Part shown: positions 43,295-52,813 of the stretch, piece by piece
Layout: every line of letters starts with the position of its first letter
How positions within the stretch are numbered: the first letter of the stretch is position 1
Source of the DNA: an uncultured bacterium
GTDB lineage: Bacteria > Gemmatimonadota > Gemmatimonadetes > Longimicrobiales > RSA9
NCBI GenBank assembly: GCA_937889645.1
Contig: CALBZE010000001.1
Location: forward strand, 1-60,433
Reading direction: 5' to 3'
DNA length: 60,433 nucleotides
Made by a program: the position numbers and the translations under genes
The notes under the pieces: model-generated
Told to the model about the DNA's origin: nothing
Databases searched by the model: none
Seen by the model: only the letters and a program-made list of their open reading frames with translations

Positions 43295-44512
43295 ATGGTT
43301 GGAAAGGAGCCGGCGGTGGGCGGAGGCGAGAGCCGAACGGCGGACGGCGGGACCCGTCCGCCGTTGCGACTGTTGTACCTGAACCAGCACGCGCAGCTCG
43401 GGAGCGGGTCGACGAACCAGCTCTTGCTGCTCGTGGGCGAGCTGGTGCGTCGGGGCCATGCGGTGACGGTCGCGGCGCCCGCGCCGAGGGAGCCGGTCCC
43501 GCCCTCGTTGGACCTTGCGCGGTTCGAGCAGGAAGCGGGGGCGCGCCTCGTTCGGCTGCCGCCGCTCGCCAAGCGCCCGCGGCTCGATACGTTGCGCGCG
43601 CTGCGTCGTCTGGTGAACGAAGGGGAATACGACGCGCTGCACGCGATCCGCGGTCGTTCGCTGGACCACCTCTACCTGGCCACGGTCGGGCTGCGGGACT
43701 GCCCGCCGCTGCTGCACACCCACGGGATGCAGTACCCGCTGGACATCTTCAACTCGATCAAATTCCGGAGCCGGCGAGTCCGGAGGATCATCGCCATCAC
43801 GGAGTTCGTGAAGGAGATGATGGTGCGGACCGGCCGGATCGACCCCCGGAAGATCGAGGTCGTGTACCAGAGCGCGGATCTGGAGCGATTCGATCCGGAC
43901 CGCGTGGACGGGACGGGCGTGCGCGAGGAGTTCGGCATCCCGGCCGGCGCACCGCTGGTCGGGATCGTGGCGAACCTGGCCGCGTACAAGCGCTACGACC
44001 TCTTCGTCGAGATGGCCGCGGCGGTGCTGCACCAGGTCCCCGAAGCGTGGTTCCTCTCGGTCGGCAGCGGGGACCCCGCGCCGTACATCGAGCAAGCGCG
44101 TGGGCTGGGCGTGGCGGACCGGATCGTCTTCGCGGGGTACCGCGCGGACGTGCCGCGCCTGATCGCAGCGATGGACCTGACGGTGAACACGAGCTGGAAC
44201 GAGGCGCTCGGGACGAGCCGGATCGAGTCGCTCGCGATGGGCGTACCGACCGTCTCGTTCGACGGCGGCGGCTCACCCGAGGTCGTTCGCGAAGGCGTGA
44301 CGGGCCTCCTCGCGCCGTTCCCGGACGCCCGGACGCTCGCCGCTCGCGTCACGACGCTGCTCCGTGATCCCGAGCTGCGCAGCTCCATGGGTAAGGCCGC
44401 GCGCGAAGACGCGGTCCGCCGCTTCAGCCTGGCGGCCAAGGCCGACGCGTACGAGAGGATCTACTACGAGTTGCATCCATGCGGAACTACGGTCGGATCC
44501 TCGGCTACCTGA
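43295..44512 (+). CDS. Glycosyltransferase family 4
   Basis: 405 residues, GT-B fold. An N-terminal disordered stretch (about 20 residues) precedes the acceptor half (LLYLNQHAQLGSGSTNQ). The donor half begins VGIVANLAAYKRYD and carries GYRADVPRLIAAMD and ESLAMGVPTVSFDGGGSPEVV, with the E-x7-E-type nucleotide-sugar site. It starts two bases after the PorX-like stop and overlaps the ABC exporter by 34 bases. Confidence 0.9.
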   Translation: MVGKEPAVGGGESRTADGGTRPPLRLLYLNQHAQLGSGSTNQLLLLVGELVRRGHAVTVAAPAPREPVPPSLDLARFEQEAGARLVRLPPLAKRPRLDTLRALRRLVNEGEYDALHAIRGRSLDHLYLATVGLRDCPPLLHTHGMQYPLDIFNSIKFRSRRVRRIIAITEFVKEMMVRTGRIDPRKIEVVYQSADLERFDPDRVDGTGVREEFGIPAGAPLVGIVANLAAYKRYDLFVEMAAAVLHQVPEAWFLSVGSGDPAPYIEQARGLGVADRIVFAGYRADVPRLIAAMDLTVNTSWNEALGTSRIESLAMGVPTVSFDGGGSPEVVREGVTGLLAPFPDARTLAARVTTLLRDPELRSSMGKAAREDAVRRFSLAAKADAYERIYYELHPCGTTVGSSAT

Positions 44513-46317
44513 AGCCATACATCGGGCTGGGCGTTGCCGCCGCGCTCGCCACTGCGGCGTTCGCGGCGCTCGACGCGTTCAGCCTGCTCATGCTCATCCC
44601 GTTCACCAAGGCGCTCTTCGGCGAGGGGCCGCTCGAGCTGACGGGGGACGACGAGCACATCGAATGGGTCCTGGATCACACGCTCGGGTACTTCGTGCCG
44701 GCCGATGGCGGACCCCAGGAGATGCTGCTGGCGATCAACCTCTTCATCCTCGGCGTCTTCTTCCTGAAGAACGTCGCCGACTACCTCCAGCAGTACCTGG
44801 TCGTGCGGCTCGAGCAGGCGGTCACGCGCGACCTCCGCAACGAAGTCTACTCCCACCTGCTCGACCTCGACCTGCGCTTCTTCGGCCGGACGCGCGTCGG
44901 GCAGGTGATCTCCCGGCTCACGAACGACGTCGACCAGCTCCGTCAGCTGGTCACGAAGAACCTGGCCAAGTTCGCGACGTCGGTGCTGCAGATCGTGGCC
45001 TCGCTCACGATCCTGATCGGGATCTCGATCGAGCTGACGGTCGTCGCGCTGGTCGCGCTCCCGGGGATGTTCGCCATCTGGGGGCGGATCCGTAAACGGC
45101 TGCAGCGCGGCGACCGGCGGGTGCTGGACCTGGCGGGCCAGGTGTCGTCGCACATCCAGGAGACGGTGAGCGGGATCCGGCTCGTCAAGGCGTCCGCGGC
45201 GGAGGAGTTCGAGCGCTCCCGGTTCCGGCAACTGACCCAGTACTACTTCAAGTCGTTCGTCCGGACGGAGCGGCTGCGCGTGCTGATGAGCCCGCTCACC
45301 GAGATGATGGGCGCGATCGGGACGGTGCTGCTCCTCTGGTACGGGAGCCGGCTGGTCCTCGTCGAGCAGTCGATGGACGCGGCGAGCTTCATTGCGTTCC
45401 TGGGGCTCAGCATGAAACTCTACCAGCCGGCGAAGTGGCTCTCTCGCTTCCCGTCGCTCGTGCAGCCGGGGCTGGTCGGCGCGGAGCGCGTGTTCGAGTT
45501 CCTGGACACGCCGATCGAGATCGACGACCGCGATGGCGCGCGCCCGTTCGAGGGCGTCCGGGAATCGATCCGGCTGGAGGGCGTCGGCTTCGAGTACGTG
45601 CCCGGCCGGCCGGTGCTGGCCGGAATCGACGTCGAGATCGGCGCCGGGCAGGTCGTCGCTCTAGTCGGGCCGAGCGGGGCGGGGAAGACGACGTTCGTGG
45701 ACCTCGTCGCGCGCTTCTACGACCCGACCGTGGGCCGCATCACGATCGACGGCGTCGACCTGCGGGACTTCTCGCTCCACTCGCTGCGCTCGGGGCTCGG
45801 GATCGTGACGCAGGAGACCGTGCTGTTCCACGACACGGTGCGCGCGAACATCGCCTACGGCCTCCCCGACGCGTCCCAGGAGGCGATCGAGCGAGCGGCC
45901 CGTGCGGCGCACGCACACGAGTTCATCATGCAGCTCCCGGACGGGTACGATACGATCCTGGGCGAGCGCGGGACGCGGCTCAGCGGCGGGCAGCGCCAGC
46001 GGATCGCGATCGCGCGGGCGATGCTGCGCGACCCGGCGATCCTGATCTTCGACGAGGCGACGAGCGCGCTCGACACCGAGTCCGAGCGACTCGTCCAGCG
46101 CGCGATCGAGCAGCTCTTCGCGGGGAGGACGGTGTTCCTGATCGCGCATCGGCTGTCGACGGTCCAGCGTGCGGACCTGATCCTGGTCATGGACCAGGGG
46201 CGCATCGTCGAGCGCGGGACGCATCAGGAGCTGCTCGATCGCGGCGGGCTGTTCCGCCGGTTGTACGACATGCAATTCGAGGGGGGCGACCGCCCCGTCG
46301 TCTCGGGGAGCCGATAG
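44479..46317 (+). CDS. MsbA-like ABC exporter (fused membrane and ATPase domains)
   Basis: 612 residues. Six membrane helices (about 10-320) are followed by an ATPase domain: Walker A GPSGAGKT near 397-404, signature LSGGQ at 501-505, Walker B ILIFDEATSALD and the H-loop in LIAHRLSTV. This half-transporter layout is that of MsbA and related lipid or lipid-linked glycan flippases. In this context it most likely flips a lipid A/core or glycolipid. It overlaps the end of the GT4 gene by 34 bases. Confidence 0.9.
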   Translation: MRNYGRILGYLKPYIGLGVAAALATAAFAALDAFSLLMLIPFTKALFGEGPLELTGDDEHIEWVLDHTLGYFVPADGGPQEMLLAINLFILGVFFLKNVADYLQQYLVVRLEQAVTRDLRNEVYSHLLDLDLRFFGRTRVGQVISRLTNDVDQLRQLVTKNLAKFATSVLQIVASLTILIGISIELTVVALVALPGMFAIWGRIRKRLQRGDRRVLDLAGQVSSHIQETVSGIRLVKASAAEEFERSRFRQLTQYYFKSFVRTERLRVLMSPLTEMMGAIGTVLLLWYGSRLVLVEQSMDAASFIAFLGLSMKLYQPAKWLSRFPSLVQPGLVGAERVFEFLDTPIEIDDRDGARPFEGVRESIRLEGVGFEYVPGRPVLAGIDVEIGAGQVVALVGPSGAGKTTFVDLVARFYDPTVGRITIDGVDLRDFSLHSLRSGLGIVTQETVLFHDTVRANIAYGLPDASQEAIERAARAAHAHEFIMQLPDGYDTILGERGTRLSGGQRQRIAIARAMLRDPAILIFDEATSALDTESERLVQRAIEQLFAGRTVFLIAHRLSTVQRADLILVMDQGRIVERGTHQELLDRGGLFRRLYDMQFEGGDRPVVSGSR

Positions 46318-46319
46318 CG

Positions 46320-47426
46320 GTGTCGGGGGCGGGACCGAAGCGGGTCGGGCGCGCCGTGCGGGGCGCGGCGATGGCGGCATTGCGGGCCGCTATGGGGAAG
46401 CGGGCGGCGCTCGACCCGGCGGCGCTCGCGGACCCGGCCGGCGCCGGCGCCGTCGACTCGATCCTCTTCCTGCGGCTCGACCGGCTCGGCGACCTGCTCG
46501 TCTCGACGCCGACGATCGTGGCGATGCGGGCGCGCTTTCCGGACGCGCGGATCACGCTCCTCGTCTCGCCGAGGACGGTCCGCATCGCCTCGTGGGTGCC
46601 GGGTGTGGACGAGGTGCTGGTCTTCGACCGGAAGCGCCCGACTACCTGGCCGACGCTGCTCCGCGCGCTGCGGTCGCGTCGCTTCGACCTTGCCTTCGAC
46701 CTGAACGCTGCTTTCTCGACGACGGCGACGCTCGTCGCGCGGCTGTCCGGGGCGCGACGCACGGCGACGTTCGCCGATCCGCGCGCCCGCGGCTGGTTCG
46801 ACTACCTATTCCCCGTAGACGCGGAAGGGCACCAGGTCCGCACGCATGCAGGCGTCGGCGCCGTGCTGGGCGTCGCCGCGCCGGACCGCCCCGTCCTCGA
46901 TGTGCCCGAGGGGATCCCCGAGATCGCCGCGCGCTTCTTCGACGTCCACGGGATCGGGCCGGACGACCCTCTCGTCGTGCTGAACCCGAACCTGACGCGC
47001 GAGCGCTATCGCTGGCCGCTCGACCGGTTCGCCGCGCTCGGCGACCGCGCGGCGGAGGCGGGCGCGCGCATCATCGTCTCATGCGCCGGCGCGGGCGAGC
47101 GCGAGCGTGCCCTCGAGGTGGCCAGGCTCATGACGGCGCCCGCGGCCGTGCTCCCCGGCGATTGGCCGCTCCCAGACTACGTGCGCTTCCTGCGCCGCGT
47201 ATCCGCGTTCGTGTCGACGATGACCGGCCCGGTCCACGTCTGCGAGGCGCTGGGCGTGCCGGTCGTCGCGCTCTGCGCGCCGAAGCAGGTGCCGGGGTGG
47301 CGGCCGCTCGGCGCGGAGCACCGCGTCGTCGTCTCGGAGACGGACGCCGTCGCGGGCATCCCGGTCGACGCCGCGTGGGCGGCGCTCGCGAACCTGCTCG
47401 CCAGCACGGCGGAGGTGTGGTCGTGA
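46320..47426 (+). CDS. Glycosyltransferase family 9 (second)
   Basis: 368 residues. It has an Ala/Arg-rich N-terminal extension of about 45 residues before the GT9 core (ILFLRLDRLGDLLVSTPTIV). NPNLTRERYRWPLDRFAALG and TMTGPVHVCEALGVP are the donor-site blocks. The GTG start is two bases after the exporter stop, with GGGGAG upstream. Sequence at the C-terminal cysteine cluster seen in the 40660 enzyme is missing, so acceptor use may differ. Confidence 0.85.
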   Translation: MSGAGPKRVGRAVRGAAMAALRAAMGKRAALDPAALADPAGAGAVDSILFLRLDRLGDLLVSTPTIVAMRARFPDARITLLVSPRTVRIASWVPGVDEVLVFDRKRPTTWPTLLRALRSRRFDLAFDLNAAFSTTATLVARLSGARRTATFADPRARGWFDYLFPVDAEGHQVRTHAGVGAVLGVAAPDRPVLDVPEGIPEIAARFFDVHGIGPDDPLVVLNPNLTRERYRWPLDRFAALGDRAAEAGARIIVSCAGAGERERALEVARLMTAPAAVLPGDWPLPDYVRFLRRVSAFVSTMTGPVHVCEALGVPVVALCAPKQVPGWRPLGAEHRVVVSETDAVAGIPVDAAWAALANLLASTAEVWS

Positions 47427-47557
47427 TCGAGGCCGGTCGGCGACCGAACACGCGGCCTACCGGGGCTGCGAATCCTGAACTGCATCGCTTCGCCGCGGTC
47501 GTGGCCGCGTGCGTGGGACTTGAGGCCGTCGGCGTCCAGGTGCCGGCTGGCGCGTGA
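47423..47557 (+). CDS. 44-codon ORF between two GT9 genes
   Basis: Its GTG overlaps the stop of the preceding GT9 gene (GTGA), and its TGA overlaps a GTG at 47554 that is in frame with the next GT9. The peptide (starts MIEAGRRPNT) has a weakly hydrophobic C-terminal half. It has no ribosome site and no family. It may be a coupling ORF, or no gene at all. Confidence 0.3.
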   Translation: MIEAGRRPNTRPTGAANPELHRFAAVVAACVGLEAVGVQVPAGA

Positions 47558-47574
47558 GGGTTCGAGATCGTCCG

Positions 47575-48546
47575 ATGAGGATCCTGCTCATCCAGCTCGG
47601 CCGGCTCGGGGACGTGCTCCTGGGCACGCCGGCGATCCGGTCGCTCCGGGAAGCGATTCCGGCGGCGGAGATCGACTTCCTCACGCGGCCTGCGTTCGCG
47701 CCGATCCTGGAAGTGAACCCGTCGCTCGATCGTGTGCGTCGCTATACGCCGCGGCGGACGGAGGCTGCGCTGCTGCGGGAGGCGTTCGGCCCGGATCGCT
47801 ACGACGTCGTCGTCGACTTCCAGTCGACGCCGCACAGCGCGATCCTCGCGCGGCTCACCCGAGCGCCGATGCGGATCGGGTGGGACAAGCGGTATCGGAT
47901 TGGATACACGCATCGGCTGCGGCAATCGGGCGAGCACGTGTACGCGGCGGCGCACAAGGTCGAGCTGCTGAGGCCGCTCGGCGTGGCCGTGGGATCGCTG
48001 CGGCTCGAGCTGCCGGTGTCTGCCGCGGACCGCGAGCACGCGGCTGCGCTCTGGGAGAGGTTGGGGTGGCCGGTGGATGCGCCTGCGGCGGCGCTCTCGC
48101 CCGTGTCGCGGCGGTCGTACAAGCGCTGGCCGCTCGATCGCTTCGCCGCGGTGGGGGACGCGCTGTCCCGCCGATTCGGGGGCCGGCTCCTCATCACGAG
48201 TGGGCCGGGCGAGGAGCACGTGGCGCGGACGGTCGCGGAGACGATGCGCGAGCCCGCGGTTTGGGACTACGGCCGGACCACGCTCGGCCAGCTCGCCGCG
48301 ATCTACGAGCGGTGCGCGCTCTGGGTCGGGAACGACAACGGGCCGAAGCACATCGCAGCGGCGGTGGGGACGCCGACGGTCACGATCTTCCGCCCCGGCC
48401 AGGGTGCGGCGTGGACCAACCCGGAGGCGCCGGCGCAGGTCGTGGTCGAGGCGCCCCGAGGCGGCGAGCGGCCGCTCGAGGCGGTGTCCGTCGAGCAGGT
48501 GCTGGAGGCGATCGAGGCCGCGCTCGCGCGGGCGGCGCGCCGATAG
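47575..48546 (+). CDS. Glycosyltransferase family 9 (third)
   Basis: 323 residues from the ATG at MRILLIQLGRLGD; an in-frame GTG at 47554 would add seven residues and create a four-base overlap with the small ORF before it. LSPVSRRSYKRWPLDRFAAVG and WVGNDNGPKHIAAAVGTP are the donor-site blocks. It is a heptosyltransferase-like enzyme, the third GT9 of the region, which suggests stepwise addition of three similar sugars. Confidence 0.88.
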   Translation: MRILLIQLGRLGDVLLGTPAIRSLREAIPAAEIDFLTRPAFAPILEVNPSLDRVRRYTPRRTEAALLREAFGPDRYDVVVDFQSTPHSAILARLTRAPMRIGWDKRYRIGYTHRLRQSGEHVYAAAHKVELLRPLGVAVGSLRLELPVSAADREHAAALWERLGWPVDAPAAALSPVSRRSYKRWPLDRFAAVGDALSRRFGGRLLITSGPGEEHVARTVAETMREPAVWDYGRTTLGQLAAIYERCALWVGNDNGPKHIAAAVGTPTVTIFRPGQGAAWTNPEAPAQVVVEAPRGGERPLEAVSVEQVLEAIEAALARAARR

Positions 48547-48580
48547 GCGACCTGAGCACCCTGGCGGGCTATTCTGGGCG

Positions 48581-49852
48581 ATGAAGATCCTGATTCTCTG
48601 CGACGTGCGCTGGTTCAACGCCAACGCGTGGCACGCGGTCGGGCTGGCGGAGGAGCTGGTGGCGCAGGGTCACGACGTCTGGTTCGCGGCGCGCGCCGAC
48701 TCGCCGCCGGGCAAGCAGGCCGCGGCCCGCGGGCTCCGCGTCGTGGACCTGCACCTCGAGCGGGCGGGTCCGGGCCGTCTGCTGCGCGGCGTCCGGGCGC
48801 TCGTCGAGCTGGCGCGACGCGAGGGGATCGAGGTCTTCGACGCGCACCGCGCCGAGGGGTTCCTCGCCGCTGCGATCGCCGCGCGGGGCGTGGGCCGGCC
48901 TCTGGCCGTCGTACGCACGCGGAGCGATATTCGAGCACCCAAGAGCCACTGGCTGAACCGGTTGCTCCACCGGCGGGGCGCGCACGCGATCGGCGCGGCG
49001 GCGAACTTCATGTGCGCGGAGTTCGCGGCGCTCGGCGTCGGCCGCGACCGGGTTCGCGTCGTCTATCCGGGCGTGATCCTGGACGAGTTCGTCCCCGGCT
49101 CGACGCGGGCGGAGGCGGCGGCGCTGCGGGCGCGACTCGGGGCATCGGCGGCGGGCGGTGGAGCGGCGATGCCGGGCGCGGCGGACGCCGGTCAGGGTGT
49201 GGCGAGCGCCGGTCCGAGTGCGGCTAGCGCCAGTGCGGATGCGCGGCCCGCCGCCCCGGGTGCGGCACCGCGGGCGCTCGTCGGCGTCGTCGGGCGACTC
49301 ACGGCGGTGAAGGGTCATGCCGTGTTCATCGACGCGGCGGCCCGACTTGCGGCGCGGCGCCCGGACATGCACTTCGTGATCGCGGGCGAGGAGTGGGACG
49401 TGCCGCGCGCGGGCTTGGCGGAGCGGGCCGCGGCGCACGGCATCGCGGACCGGGTCCATTTCCTGGACCGGCTCCCCGACGTTCGGCCGCTCCTCGAGGC
49501 GCTGGACGCGGTCGTCGTGCCTTCGACGGGGTCGGAGGCAGTGAGCCGCGTCGCGTTGGAGGCGATGGCGCTCGCGCGCCCCGTCGTGGCGTCGGCGGTC
49601 GGGTCGCTGCCGGAGCTGCTGGATGAGGACGCGGGCGTGCTCGTCCCGCCCGGCGACGCCGACGCGCTGGCCGATGCGCTGGATCGCGTGCTAAGCGACC
49701 CGGCGGGCGCCGAGGAGATGGGGTGGCGGGGGCGGCGTCGCCTCGAAACGTACTTCACACGCGACCGCGCCGCGCGCGCGACGGTCGATCTATACGCCGA
49801 CGCGATGAGGCGCGCGGCACGAATCGACGAGACAAGGAGGCATCGCCAGTGA
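48581..49852 (+). CDS. Glycosyltransferase family 4 with Ala/Gly-rich inter-lobe insertion
   Basis: 423 residues, GT-B fold. The N-terminal lobe (MKILILCDVRWFNANAW, RTRSDIRAPKSHWLN) and C-terminal lobe (VGVVGRLTAVKGHAVFIDAA, PSTGSEAVSRVALEAMALARP) are normal. Between them, residues about 188-228 are almost only Ala, Gly, Ser and Pro, an insertion absent from the three sister GT4 proteins. It should not disturb either domain but lengthens the hinge. Its TGA overlaps the next gene's GTG. Confidence 0.88.
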   Translation: MKILILCDVRWFNANAWHAVGLAEELVAQGHDVWFAARADSPPGKQAAARGLRVVDLHLERAGPGRLLRGVRALVELARREGIEVFDAHRAEGFLAAAIAARGVGRPLAVVRTRSDIRAPKSHWLNRLLHRRGAHAIGAAANFMCAEFAALGVGRDRVRVVYPGVILDEFVPGSTRAEAAALRARLGASAAGGGAAMPGAADAGQGVASAGPSAASASADARPAAPGAAPRALVGVVGRLTAVKGHAVFIDAAARLAARRPDMHFVIAGEEWDVPRAGLAERAAAHGIADRVHFLDRLPDVRPLLEALDAVVVPSTGSEAVSRVALEAMALARPVVASAVGSLPELLDEDAGVLVPPGDADALADALDRVLSDPAGAEEMGWRGRRRLETYFTRDRAARATVDLYADAMRRAARIDETRRHRQ

Positions 49853-50511
49853 CCCCGGTTTCGACGGCGGCGAGAGAGGGGCGGACGGCTTCGCGCCCCG
49901 AGGTCCATGACGTGGCGACCAAGCCCGAATCGCCGACCGAAGCGGTCGAACGCAGGACGAGCAAGAAGATACCGTGGCACTGGATCCGGCTCCGGGCGCC
50001 GTGGCTCATCGTTCCGATCTTCCTGGTCGCCGCGCGGCCGACGGTGCCGCTGCTCAGGGTCGGGATCGTGCTCGCCGTGCTCGGCGTCCTGCTCCGTGCC
50101 TGGGCGTCCGGCACGATCCGGAAGAACAACGTCCTCACGACCGGCGGCCCGTACGCCCACACGCGCAACCCGCTCTACCTGGGGACGTTCCTGGTCGGAC
50201 TCGGCGCGACGATCGCCGGCGGGTCGTGGGGCTTCGTCGCCGTGTTCCTGCTCTTCTTCGTCATCGTCTACGGCCGGACCATGCGCGCGGAGGAACGGCG
50301 CCTGGAGGAGCTGTTCGGCGACCGGTTCCGCACGTACGCCGCGGCGGTCCCGCTCTTCATCCCGCGGCTGCGCCCCTACCGGCCGATGGAGCCGCACGCG
50401 ACGGAGTTCATGCTGCGCCGCTATTTCTCCCACCGCGAGTACGAGTTCGCGCTCGGCGTGATCGTCGGCTTCCTGGCGCTGTTCGCCAAGTTGTACTGGT
50501 TCGGGAGGTGA
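49849..50511 (+). CDS. Isoprenylcysteine-methyltransferase-like membrane protein
   Basis: 220 residues. A polar N-terminus of about 45 residues is followed by four membrane helices and the signature of the ICMT/PEMT family: TGGPYAHTRNPLYLGTFL and RAEERRLEELFGDRFRTY. These enzymes methylate lipids, prenylated groups or polar heads using SAM. The substrate here is unknown; a lipid-linked glycan or carrier is possible. It starts with a GTG overlapping the previous stop, with AAGGAGG upstream, and its own stop overlaps the next GTG. Confidence 0.85.
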   Translation: MTPVSTAAREGRTASRPEVHDVATKPESPTEAVERRTSKKIPWHWIRLRAPWLIVPIFLVAARPTVPLLRVGIVLAVLGVLLRAWASGTIRKNNVLTTGGPYAHTRNPLYLGTFLVGLGATIAGGSWGFVAVFLLFFVIVYGRTMRAEERRLEELFGDRFRTYAAAVPLFIPRLRPYRPMEPHATEFMLRRYFSHREYEFALGVIVGFLALFAKLYWFGR

Positions 50512-51737
50512 GGACGCTCTTCCTGACGCAGGACTTCCCGCCGGACCATGGCGGGATCGCCCGCCTCTACGGCGAGCTGTGCGCGCGATTCCCGGTGGGC
50601 GGCGTCGAAGTGGCGACGGTGCGGGCGGCGGGGTCGGGCTCCACGCCCGCCGCTTCGTACCCCCTCCACCGTTTCCCCTTCACGATGCGCGATGCCAAGC
50701 GCCTGGACAGCGTGGTGCGCTGGACGCGCTGGACCGGCCGCCGGCTCGCCGCCGGCGACGTCGACGTCCTCCAGGTCGGGAACATCCGCCCCACAGGGTA
50801 CGTGGCGGCGTGGCAGCACGGGCGCACGGGCGTACCGTACATCGTCTACGTGCACGGCAAGGACCTGATGAAGGAGGAGCGGAAGGCGCGGGGCCGGCGC
50901 GGCCGTGCGACCGGGCGGTGGGTGCTCGGCGGCGCGGCCGCGGTCATAGCGAATTCGCGGCCGACCGCGGAGCGGGCCGAGCGGCTGCTCCGCACCCTCG
51001 GCGTCGAGCCCGCCGGACGGGTCCGGGTCGTCCACCCGGGGACCGACCCGGCGCGATTCCGGCCGGATGCCCCTGGAGCCGCGGAGTGGCGCCGTCGCCT
51101 CGGGCTCGACGGGCGACGGGTCGTGCTTTCCGTCTCCCGTCTCATGGCGCGCAAGGGCGTCGACACGGCGCTCGAAGCGCTGGCCAGGCTCGCGCCCGAG
51201 CGCCCCGACCTGGCTTACGTCGTCGCCGGGGACGGACCCGAGCGGGCGCGCCTCGAACGGCTCGCGGCCGAGCTCGGCGTCGCGGATCGGGTCCGCTTCC
51301 TCGGTGCGGTCGATGACGCGGACCTCCCCGCGCTCTACGCCGCCGCCGATGTCTTCGTCCTCCCGGTCCGCGAGGAGCCGGACGACGACGAGGTCGAGGG
51401 GTTCGGGATCGTCTTCTGCGAGGCGGCGGCCGCGGGACTCCCGGTTGTAGCCGGGGACTCGGGCGGCGTGGCCGACGCGGTGCGCGCCGGCGAGACGGCG
51501 TTCCTCGTGCGGCCCCGCGATGCGGCGGCGACCGCGGGCGCGCTCGCCAGGCTGCTCGACGATGAGTCGCTCCGGCGTGCGATGGGCGCCGCCGGCCGTC
51601 GGGCCGTCGAGACGTACTACAACTGGGACCGCGCGGCCGCCGAGGTGTGGACGATCCTGGAAGAGGTCGCAGGGCGGCGGCGCGGCCCGGGCGGGGAGGT
51701 CGTGGCCGCGGTCGCCCGGACGGAGGCGTCGTGGTGA
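50508..51737 (+). CDS. Glycosyltransferase family 4
   Basis: 409 residues, GT-B fold. It opens with RTLFLTQDFPPDHGGIARLY, where the GG motif of the acceptor lobe is clear. The donor lobe has LSVSRLMARKGVDTALEAL, FLGAVDDADLPALYAAADVF and EGFGIVFCEAAAAGLPVVAG. The GTG overlaps the preceding stop and the TGA overlaps the following GTG. Confidence 0.9.
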   Translation: MRTLFLTQDFPPDHGGIARLYGELCARFPVGGVEVATVRAAGSGSTPAASYPLHRFPFTMRDAKRLDSVVRWTRWTGRRLAAGDVDVLQVGNIRPTGYVAAWQHGRTGVPYIVYVHGKDLMKEERKARGRRGRATGRWVLGGAAAVIANSRPTAERAERLLRTLGVEPAGRVRVVHPGTDPARFRPDAPGAAEWRRRLGLDGRRVVLSVSRLMARKGVDTALEALARLAPERPDLAYVVAGDGPERARLERLAAELGVADRVRFLGAVDDADLPALYAAADVFVLPVREEPDDDEVEGFGIVFCEAAAAGLPVVAGDSGGVADAVRAGETAFLVRPRDAAATAGALARLLDDESLRRAMGAAGRRAVETYYNWDRAAAEVWTILEEVAGRRRGPGGEVVAAVARTEASW

Positions 51738-52813
51738 GTGCCGCGCCACTCTCGGTCCTGCACCTCGACGCCGGCCGCGTCTGGGCGGGCGGGCAGAACC
51801 AGGTCCGGCTCCTCATGCGCGGCCTGGCCGCGCGCGGCGTGCGCCAGCTCTGCCTCTGCCCCGCCGGGAGTCCACTCGAGGAGCGGCTCGCGGCCGAAGG
51901 GCTGCCCGTCCGAGGCATTGCTTGGCGCGGCGGAGCGGACCCGAGGGCGGCGATCGCCATCGCCCGCGCGCTCGGCGGATACGACGTCGTCCACACGCAC
52001 GACGCGCACGCGCTCCAGGTCGCGATCCTGCCCGCGCGGCTCCGGCGCGTCCCGATCGTCGCCGCGCGGCGCGTCCACTTCGCGACCTCGCCCGGGAAGT
52101 GGAACCTGGCCGACCGCGTCATCGCGATCTCCGCGACCGTCCGCGACGCGCTGGTCCGGAGCGAAGTCGATCCGCACCGGATCCGCGAGGTCTGGTCCGG
52201 GATCGATGCCGCCGAGGTGGCGGGACGGCCGCCGCTCGACCCGCCGCTCCGCGCGCGCCTCGGCATCCCCGCCGACGCCTTCGTCGTCGGCAACATCGGC
52301 CACCTGCACCGGTACAAGGGTCAGACGGTGATCCCGGCCGCGGCCGCGCACCTCCCCGACACGCATTGGGTCGTGATCGGCGAGGGGCCGCAGCGGGCGG
52401 CGATCGAGGCGGAGATCGAGAAGCACGGTGTCGCCGGGCGGGTGCACCTGACCGGCGAGATCCCCGACGCGAGGCGCGCGCTCCGCGAGTTCGACGTCTT
52501 CGCGTTCACCTCGCCCGACGAGCCGCTCGGCACCAGCGTGCTGGACGCGATGGCGGCCGGCGTGCCGGTCGTCGGCGCGGACGCGGCCGGCGCGCGCGAG
52601 ATCCTGGTCCCGGTCCACGAGGCCGCCGGCCCGTGTCTCTACGGACCGGGAGACGCCGCGGCGCTCGCGGAGGCGGTGCGACGCCTGCGCGACGACCCCG
52701 CGCTCCGCGAGGCCGTCGTCGCCGCGCAGCGCCGGCGCCTCGAGGATTACGCGATCGATCGAACCGTCGAACGCACGATCGAAGTCTACAGGGAGCTTGT
52801 CGGGGGTCGATGA
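51734..52813 (+). CDS. Glycosyltransferase family 4
   Basis: 359 residues, GT-B fold. The N-terminal lobe starts LSVLHLDAGRVWAGGQNQVR. The donor lobe has VGNIGHLHRYKGQTVIPAAA and TSPDEPLGTSVLDAMAAGVP. It is coupled by GTGA to the gene before and ATGA to the acyltransferase after. It is the fourth GT4 of the operon. Confidence 0.9.
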   Translation: MSAAPLSVLHLDAGRVWAGGQNQVRLLMRGLAARGVRQLCLCPAGSPLEERLAAEGLPVRGIAWRGGADPRAAIAIARALGGYDVVHTHDAHALQVAILPARLRRVPIVAARRVHFATSPGKWNLADRVIAISATVRDALVRSEVDPHRIREVWSGIDAAEVAGRPPLDPPLRARLGIPADAFVVGNIGHLHRYKGQTVIPAAAAHLPDTHWVVIGEGPQRAAIEAEIEKHGVAGRVHLTGEIPDARRALREFDVFAFTSPDEPLGTSVLDAMAAGVPVVGADAAGAREILVPVHEAAGPCLYGPGDAAALAEAVRRLRDDPALREAVVAAQRRRLEDYAIDRTVERTIEVYRELVGGR

